Below are positions 6,918 through 9,449 of a stretch of DNA of 9,449 nucleotides, one piece after another; positions within the stretch are counted from its first letter, which is position 1, and each line of letters starts with the position of its first letter. The position numbers were made by a program, and so were the translations under genes. Below the pieces are notes generated by a model. The model made no database searches, was not told where the DNA came from, and was given only the letters and a program-made list of their open reading frames with translations. The DNA comes from Oscillospiraceae bacterium (GTDB lineage Bacteria > Bacillota > Clostridia > Oscillospirales > CAG-272): contig SVQS01000064.1 of the NCBI GenBank assembly GCA_015065205.1, positions 1 through 9,449 of the forward strand, given 5' to 3'.

Positions 6918-7087
6918 TGTCCCTCCTCTCCTGAAATTGCAAGAATATCAAAATCTTTTTTTCAAACGAAATTTCTGTCTCATATTGTGTAGCGAAAGCA
7001 CATCGATTTCGCAAAACTCCCATGCTTGGGAAGCCCATTTAATCAAAGCTGAAATCTATTAAAATTTTCTGTATTTGAGACAATATC
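6918..7087 (-). promoter_or_regulatory. ~170-base 5' leader of the secretion operon
   Basis: From the predicted transcription start near 7087 to the first ATG, the leader holds two small hairpins: GCGAAA (6992-6997) with TTTCGC (7007-7012), and a CCCA/TGGG stem around 7018-7030. I do not recognise a known riboswitch; in particular no c-di-GMP class I core is seen. The length would allow leader control. Confidence 0.35.
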
Positions 7088-7093
7088 TATATA

Positions 7094-7122
7094 ATTATAT
7101 CATAAGGTTGTCAGGAAGTCAA
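7094..7122 (-). promoter_or_regulatory. Sigma-A-type promoter of the secretion operon
   Basis: On the minus strand TTGACT (7117-7122) is followed by exactly 17 bases and TATAAT (7094-7099), a near-perfect vegetative promoter. It faces the 167-residue gene, about 180 bases away, with no other gene between. Confidence 0.8.
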
Positions 7123-7510
7123 TATGTTCCAAAAATATCGGCACATATCACATAAAAGTGTGCTGTAAAAGGCTGAATTTTGTGTAATACCACCAAAAAA
7201 CAGCGGCAATCTTTTAAAAAGAAAAACACATTTTTGACACCCAAAATGACACAGTGAAAAGCTTTATGTTGCACGTTTTTGGGACTCAAATTTCATTGCT
7301 TTAAAGCCTTATTCGGACTGTTGTCAACTGTAAACAAATTCAAGTTAGAAAAACGTACTAGTATGAGGGAAAATCGATTTCCGGTGGTTGAACCGAAAAC
7401 TGTTTCACAATGTCGAAATTATTCAATTATATGTGAAAAATGATTTAATTATATATCGGAAAAACAAAAACGCAAAGTACCGAAATGAGTGATTTTAGGG
7501 CTAAAAAGTA
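7123..7510. other. AT-rich gene-free stretch
   Basis: About 390 bases with stop codons in all frames at short intervals. A 26-codon plus-strand frame at about 7362 has no ribosome binding site. Short scattered CGAAA-like repeats are seen. I find no convincing gene or RNA here. Confidence 0.5.
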
Positions 7511-7515
7511 AAATC

Positions 7516-7541
7516 CCATAGCCGAAATTGTTCGACTATGG
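7516..7541. terminator. Hairpin at the left edge of the tRNA-derived element
   Basis: CCATAG (7516-7521) pairs with CTATGG (7536-7541) and CGAA with TTCG inside, with one C/A mismatch. On the minus strand it is followed by GATTTTACTTTTT, terminator-like for leftward transcripts such as those from fic or through the element. Confidence 0.5.
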
Positions 7542-7550
7542 AATCTCTTT

Positions 7551-7748
7551 TGGTTGCGGATATGGGATCCCCACCACATGGTCTCGCTGCGGCTCGGTCA
7601 CCTCGCGGTTCTGACAGTCCACCGGACTGTCATTCATTGCCGCTCGGCCGTTCGCAAAACGCTATGCGTTTTTCTCTACCTCCGAGTTATTCGCCCTTCG
7701 GGCTCATAACTCGAAGCCACGCGTCGCAAGTCTCGTCTTTCGCAACCA
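7551..7748 (+). repeat. Structured element derived from initiator tRNA(Met) sequence
   Basis: The element begins TGGTTGCG (7551-7558) and ends CGCAACCA (7741-7748), perfect inverted ends equal to the 3' end of bacterial initiator tRNA(Met). Within it, 7699-7748 reads like the 3' half of that tRNA: CGGGCTCATAACTCGAAG resembles the anticodon arm (loop CTCATAA, anticodon CAT), then CAAGTC (T-loop part) and the acceptor end. The 5' half is not tRNA-like. Instead there is a chain of hairpins: TGACAGTCC/GGACTGTCA (7612-7632, perfect), AAAACGC/GCGTTTT (7656-7672), and CGAGTTAT...ATAACTCG (7683-7713). A functional tRNA cannot fold from this. I infer a dispersed tRNA-derived repeat, probably present in several copies in the genome. 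Confidence 0.55.
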
Positions 7749-7784
7749 ACGCAAAAAGGCACCCACTTGGGTGCCTTCGCGTTG
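7747..7784 (-). terminator. Terminator-like hairpin at the end of the tRNA-derived element
   Basis: CAACGC/GCGTTG (7747-7752, 7779-7784) encloses AAGGCACCC/GGGTGCCTT (7756-7764, 7769-7777) with loop ACTT. On the minus strand the inner stem GGCACCC/GGGTGCC is followed by TTTTT, a good intrinsic terminator for the leftward fic gene, whose stop is about 110 bases away. Confidence 0.65.
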
Positions 7785-7839
7785 TGTAAGTTACTATTCA
7801 GTAATACAAAAGGCAAGCGAAACTCAAAATGGTGCATTT

Positions 7840-7872
7840 ATTCCCTTAACCTAATCCTGCTTTTAAGGGAAT
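7840..7872. promoter_or_regulatory. Inverted pair of TTAAGGGAAT boxes after fic
   Basis: ATTCCCTTAA (7840-7849) and TTAAGGGAAT (7863-7872) are perfect inverted copies separated by 13 bases, 22 bases past the fic stop codon. No T-run follows, so it is not a standard terminator. The same box occurs in the fic promoter region, which suggests a protein-binding site. Confidence 0.5.
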
Positions 7873-7894
7873 ACGCATATTTCAAGGGCATTTA

Positions 7895-8941
7895 TCACTT
7901 GAGCCGATAGTAGCAGGTATTCTTTCCGTTGCCCTCACGCGCAAGTTCACCCTCGGCTACAAGTTTGCGGAGTGCGCCCTCTACGGAGCTTAAACTGAGC
8001 GACGGGCAAAGCTCCATAATATCCTGTTTCTTGAAGCGACCAATCTTATTCATTGTTGCCCGTCTCACCATTTCAAGAGCAGAAAGCTTAGTCTCTACCA
8101 AAGCAAAGCGGTCTTCAAAATCTCTGTATGCTGCAAGAATGGTTCCGAGAATGTACTTGATGAACGGAATGGCATCTGCCTCGCCCTCATGCCAGCCTTG
8201 CTGGGATTGACCCAAGGCATCGTAGTACAGGTCTTTGTTCTTTGCAATTTTGGCTTCCAGAGAGATATACTTTCCAACGTAGAAGCCGTTTCGGTACAAA
8301 AGGAGCGTAGTTAAAAGACGGCTCATCCTTCCGTTGCCGTCATTAAACGGATGGATGCAGAGAAAATCGTGTATAAAGGTAGGAATGGCAATCAGCGGCT
8401 CAAGCTCCATATTACCGATCACACGGTTATATTCGTTACAAATGGCTTCAAGTGCCTCCGGTGTCTCAAAGGGATCAAGAGGCGTAAAGAGTGTTTCGGT
8501 ATGTCCATCGGGATAGGTTGCGCTGATATAGTTCTGAACGCTCTTGGTTCTTCCCGCCATCGGGTTGTTCATATGGCTATAAAGGATTTTGTGAAGTTGA
8601 AGAATATAGTTTGGTGTCAAGGAGATGGCATCAAAGCTCTCATGAATGATATTCAGCACGTCGCGGTATCCGGCAATCTCCTGCTCGTCGCGGTTTCTCG
8701 GTGTGGTCTTCTCTCCCATCAACTGACGGATACGAGTGCTCGTGGTCACGATGCCCTCAATGGCATTGGATGCCTCGGTGCTTTGTACCTTTGCAATCTC
8801 AACAAGCTTTTCAAGCTCCTCGGGGCGTTGCTTCAAATATAATTCTTGCTTTCCGGCTTCCTTATAAATCGCGGCAATTAAGCCGAGAAGCTCGGAATCC
8901 CATTTGTTTTCGCTGATTTTCGTATAATTAAAGGTTTTCAC
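7895..8941 (-). CDS. Fic family protein, class II, with C-terminal winged-helix-like domain (348 aa)
   Basis: Fic enzymes usually transfer AMP (sometimes another NMP) from a nucleotide to a Ser, Thr or Tyr of a target protein. The full active-site motif HPFNDGNGRMSR (197-208) is present, with catalytic His197 and the phosphate-binding GNGR. The N-terminal inhibitory motif SNAIEG (58-63, S-x-x-x-E-G) marks a class II enzyme that inhibits itself through Glu62, so no separate antitoxin gene is expected and none is seen. Residues ~287-348 (KIGRFKKQDIMELCPSLS... then a basic wing) look like a winged helix-turn-helix. Start is GTG at 8941, with GGAGG 7 bases upstream; an ATG at 8980 lies across the promoter -10 region and is rejected. 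The promoter and operator-like boxes are listed separately; self-regulation is plausible but inferred. Target unknown. Confidence 0.93.
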   Translation of the reverse strand: MKTFNYTKISENKWDSELLGLIAAIYKEAGKQELYLKQRPEELEKLVEIAKVQSTEASNAIEGIVTTSTRIRQLMGEKTTPRNRDEQEIAGYRDVLNIIHESFDAISLTPNYILQLHKILYSHMNNPMAGRTKSVQNYISATYPDGHTETLFTPLDPFETPEALEAICNEYNRVIGNMELEPLIAIPTFIHDFLCIHPFNDGNGRMSRLLTTLLLYRNGFYVGKYISLEAKIAKNKDLYYDALGQSQQGWHEGEADAIPFIKYILGTILAAYRDFEDRFALVETKLSALEMVRRATMNKIGRFKKQDIMELCPSLSLSSVEGALRKLVAEGELAREGNGKNTCYYRLK

Positions 8942-8957
8942 GATCTCACCTCCAAAT

Positions 8958-9074
8958 AATTCCCTCAAATTATACCACAAATTAAGGGGATTGTCAATAT
9001 CTCAAGGAAATATTCCCTTATAATTCTATCCAAAACAAGGGAAAATATGCTCCGTTAAGAAAAAATAAGGGTAT
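8958..9074. promoter_or_regulatory. Cluster of TTAAGGGAAT-like boxes in and above the fic promoter
   Basis: Degenerate copies: AATTCCCTCAA (8958-8968, near the transcription start), TTAAGGGGAT (8982-8991, between -35 and -10), ATTCCCTTA (9012-9020, forming a near-palindrome with AAGGAAAT at 9004-9011), CAAGGGAAAAT (9036-9046) and ATAAGGGTAT (9065-9074). Boxes that overlap the promoter could repress it when bound. Confidence 0.5.
8969..8997 (-). promoter_or_regulatory. Sigma-A promoter of the fic gene
   Basis: On the minus strand TTGACA (8992-8997) and TATAAT (8969-8974) are both perfect consensus boxes with a 17-base spacer. It is followed within about 15 bases by the ribosome binding site GGAGG, so the leader is very short. 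Confidence 0.85.
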
Positions 9075-9100
9075 CGGAAAATAATTTTTCAAAATACCTC

Positions 9101-9129
9101 TTGACTTTTTCGCCGTTTAGAGTGATATA
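9101..9129 (+). promoter_or_regulatory. Promoter of the recombinase operon
   Basis: TTGACT (9101-9106), 17 bases, GATATA (9124-9129), about 24 bases before the ATG at 9153. The -10 box is weaker than consensus. It diverges from the fic promoter about 105 bases away. Confidence 0.6.
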
Positions 9130-9152
9130 TACAAGCACTCGGAGGTGAGCGT

Positions 9153-9347
9153 ATGAACAAAGAACAAGGGCGGGCGGAGCGTGATTACCGCCTGGTAAAA
9201 GCCGTTTTTATGACATTGCACGATAAAGGAATCATCACGGATGAGGAGCTTTCGGCACTCAAGAAGGAGTGCGTCCGCAGGCTCAAGCCGATGGTGGGAG
9301 AATTGGAGGTGAACAGCATTGCCGAAGAGAAAGGTTACACAGGTTGA
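9153..9347 (+). CDS. Small SHOCT-like protein preceding a serine recombinase (64 aa)
   Basis: A charged, helical 64-residue protein with no membrane segment. The stretch LHDKGIITDEELSALKKEC (22-40) has the look of a SHOCT domain, a short helical pair often found at protein ends and as stand-alone small genes next to large serine recombinases on Clostridia mobile elements. GGAGG (9141-9145) lies 7 bases before the ATG. It overlaps the recombinase start by 29 bases, so the two are likely translationally coupled. A role as recombinase accessory is inferred from position only. Confidence 0.75.
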   Translation: MNKEQGRAERDYRLVKAVFMTLHDKGIITDEELSALKKECVRRLKPMVGELEVNSIAEEKGYTG

Positions 9348-9449
9348 ATTCGCTCCCCGACTTGGGGACTTCGGTCGAGCTCCTACGGCAAAGCTGCGAG
9401 TCGCAGCCTACGCTCGTGTGTCCACCGAAAAGGAAGAACAGGAGCACAG
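9319..9449 (+). CDS. Large serine recombinase, N-terminal part (continues beyond window)
   Basis: The visible 43 codons end in KLRVAAYARVSTEKEEQEH, the start of the resolvase catalytic domain; the Ser of ARVST is the expected nucleophile. A lead-in of about 23 residues before it (starting PKRKVTQVEF) is common in large serine recombinases of Clostridia elements. The start is taken as TTG at 9319-9321 because GGAGG (9305-9309) is 9 bases upstream and no ATG or GTG in this frame fits; the start lies inside the 64-residue gene. Such enzymes integrate and excise mobile elements between att sites. The element body should lie to the right of the window; no att core can be recognised from this side alone. 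Confidence 0.85.
   Translation, partial: MPKRKVTQVEFAPRLGDFGRAPTAKLRVAAYARVSTEKEEQEH

Noticed and set aside
6918..7087. Known riboswitch in the operon leader
   Set aside because: Two small hairpins only; no recognisable conserved core of a known class.
7362..7442. 26-codon plus-strand frame
   Set aside because: No ribosome binding site, no clear promoter, and no recognisable feature.
7551..7748. Functional tRNA gene with acceptor stem GGTTGCG/CGCAACC
   Set aside because: The ends pair, but nearly 200 bases lie between, with no D-arm and a damaged T-arm; only the 3' half resembles initiator tRNA.
7538..7789. 83-codon plus-strand frame
   Set aside because: It runs through the hairpin-rich tRNA-derived element, has no ribosome binding site, and its Ser/Pro/Arg-rich composition is what the repeat's base sequence forces.
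7840..7872. Inverted repeat as fic terminator
   Set aside because: Stem is AT-rich and lacks a T-run; the better terminator is at 7747-7784, and its sequence matches the promoter boxes instead.
8351..8842. 163-codon plus-strand frame
   Set aside because: Antisense of the Fic catalytic domain; no start signals or recognisable motif.

Overview
The window looks like a piece of a Firmicutes genome, most likely class Clostridia and probably a gut lineage. Signs of this are strong AGGAGG-type ribosome binding sites, sigma-A promoters with 17-base spacers, moderate GC, SipW/TasA-type export genes, and a Clostridia-style large serine recombinase preceded by a small SHOCT-like protein. No 16S or marker gene is present, so the placement is an inference.

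Region 1 (about 7122 down to 1, minus strand) is a long secretion cluster. A consensus promoter (7094-7122) drives, in transcription order: a membrane-anchored TasA-like protein (6914-6411), a SipW-type signal peptidase (6402-5758), a 38-residue membrane microprotein not in the usual gene size range (5643-5527), three small TasA/camelysin-like exported proteins (5363-4716, 4616-4014, 3960-3370), a second SipW-type signal peptidase with a coiled-coil tail (3356-2643), a 539-residue multidomain TasA-like protein (2455-836), then terminator-like hairpins and a fifth TasA-like gene that runs off the window (700 to <1). Both peptidases carry the Ser/His arrangement of the ER/SipW type, and all five exported proteins carry the hydrophobic leader ending in (T)(Y/F/W)A-x-F-(T/V)-(D/N) that such peptidases recognise. 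By analogy with tapA-sipW-tasA of Bacillus subtilis, the cluster probably builds surface fibres or biofilm matrix, with paralogous subunits and two dedicated peptidases.

Region 2 (about 7123-7894) has no convincing protein gene. It holds an AT-rich stretch and then a densely structured element (about 7516-7784) bounded by TGGTTGCG / CGCAACCA. Its right half reads like the 3' half of an initiator tRNA(Met). It ends in a hairpin that can also serve as terminator for the fic gene.

Region 3 (7895-9152) is a self-contained Fic-family gene on the minus strand (class II, with its own inhibitory helix and a C-terminal winged-helix-like domain). A degenerate motif, consensus about TTAAGGGAAT, recurs inside its promoter, upstream of it, and as an inverted pair just past its stop codon. 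This suggests an operator array.

Region 4 (9101-9449, plus strand) is the start of a mobile element: a promoter, a 64-residue SHOCT-like gene, and the overlapping start of a large serine recombinase that continues beyond the window.
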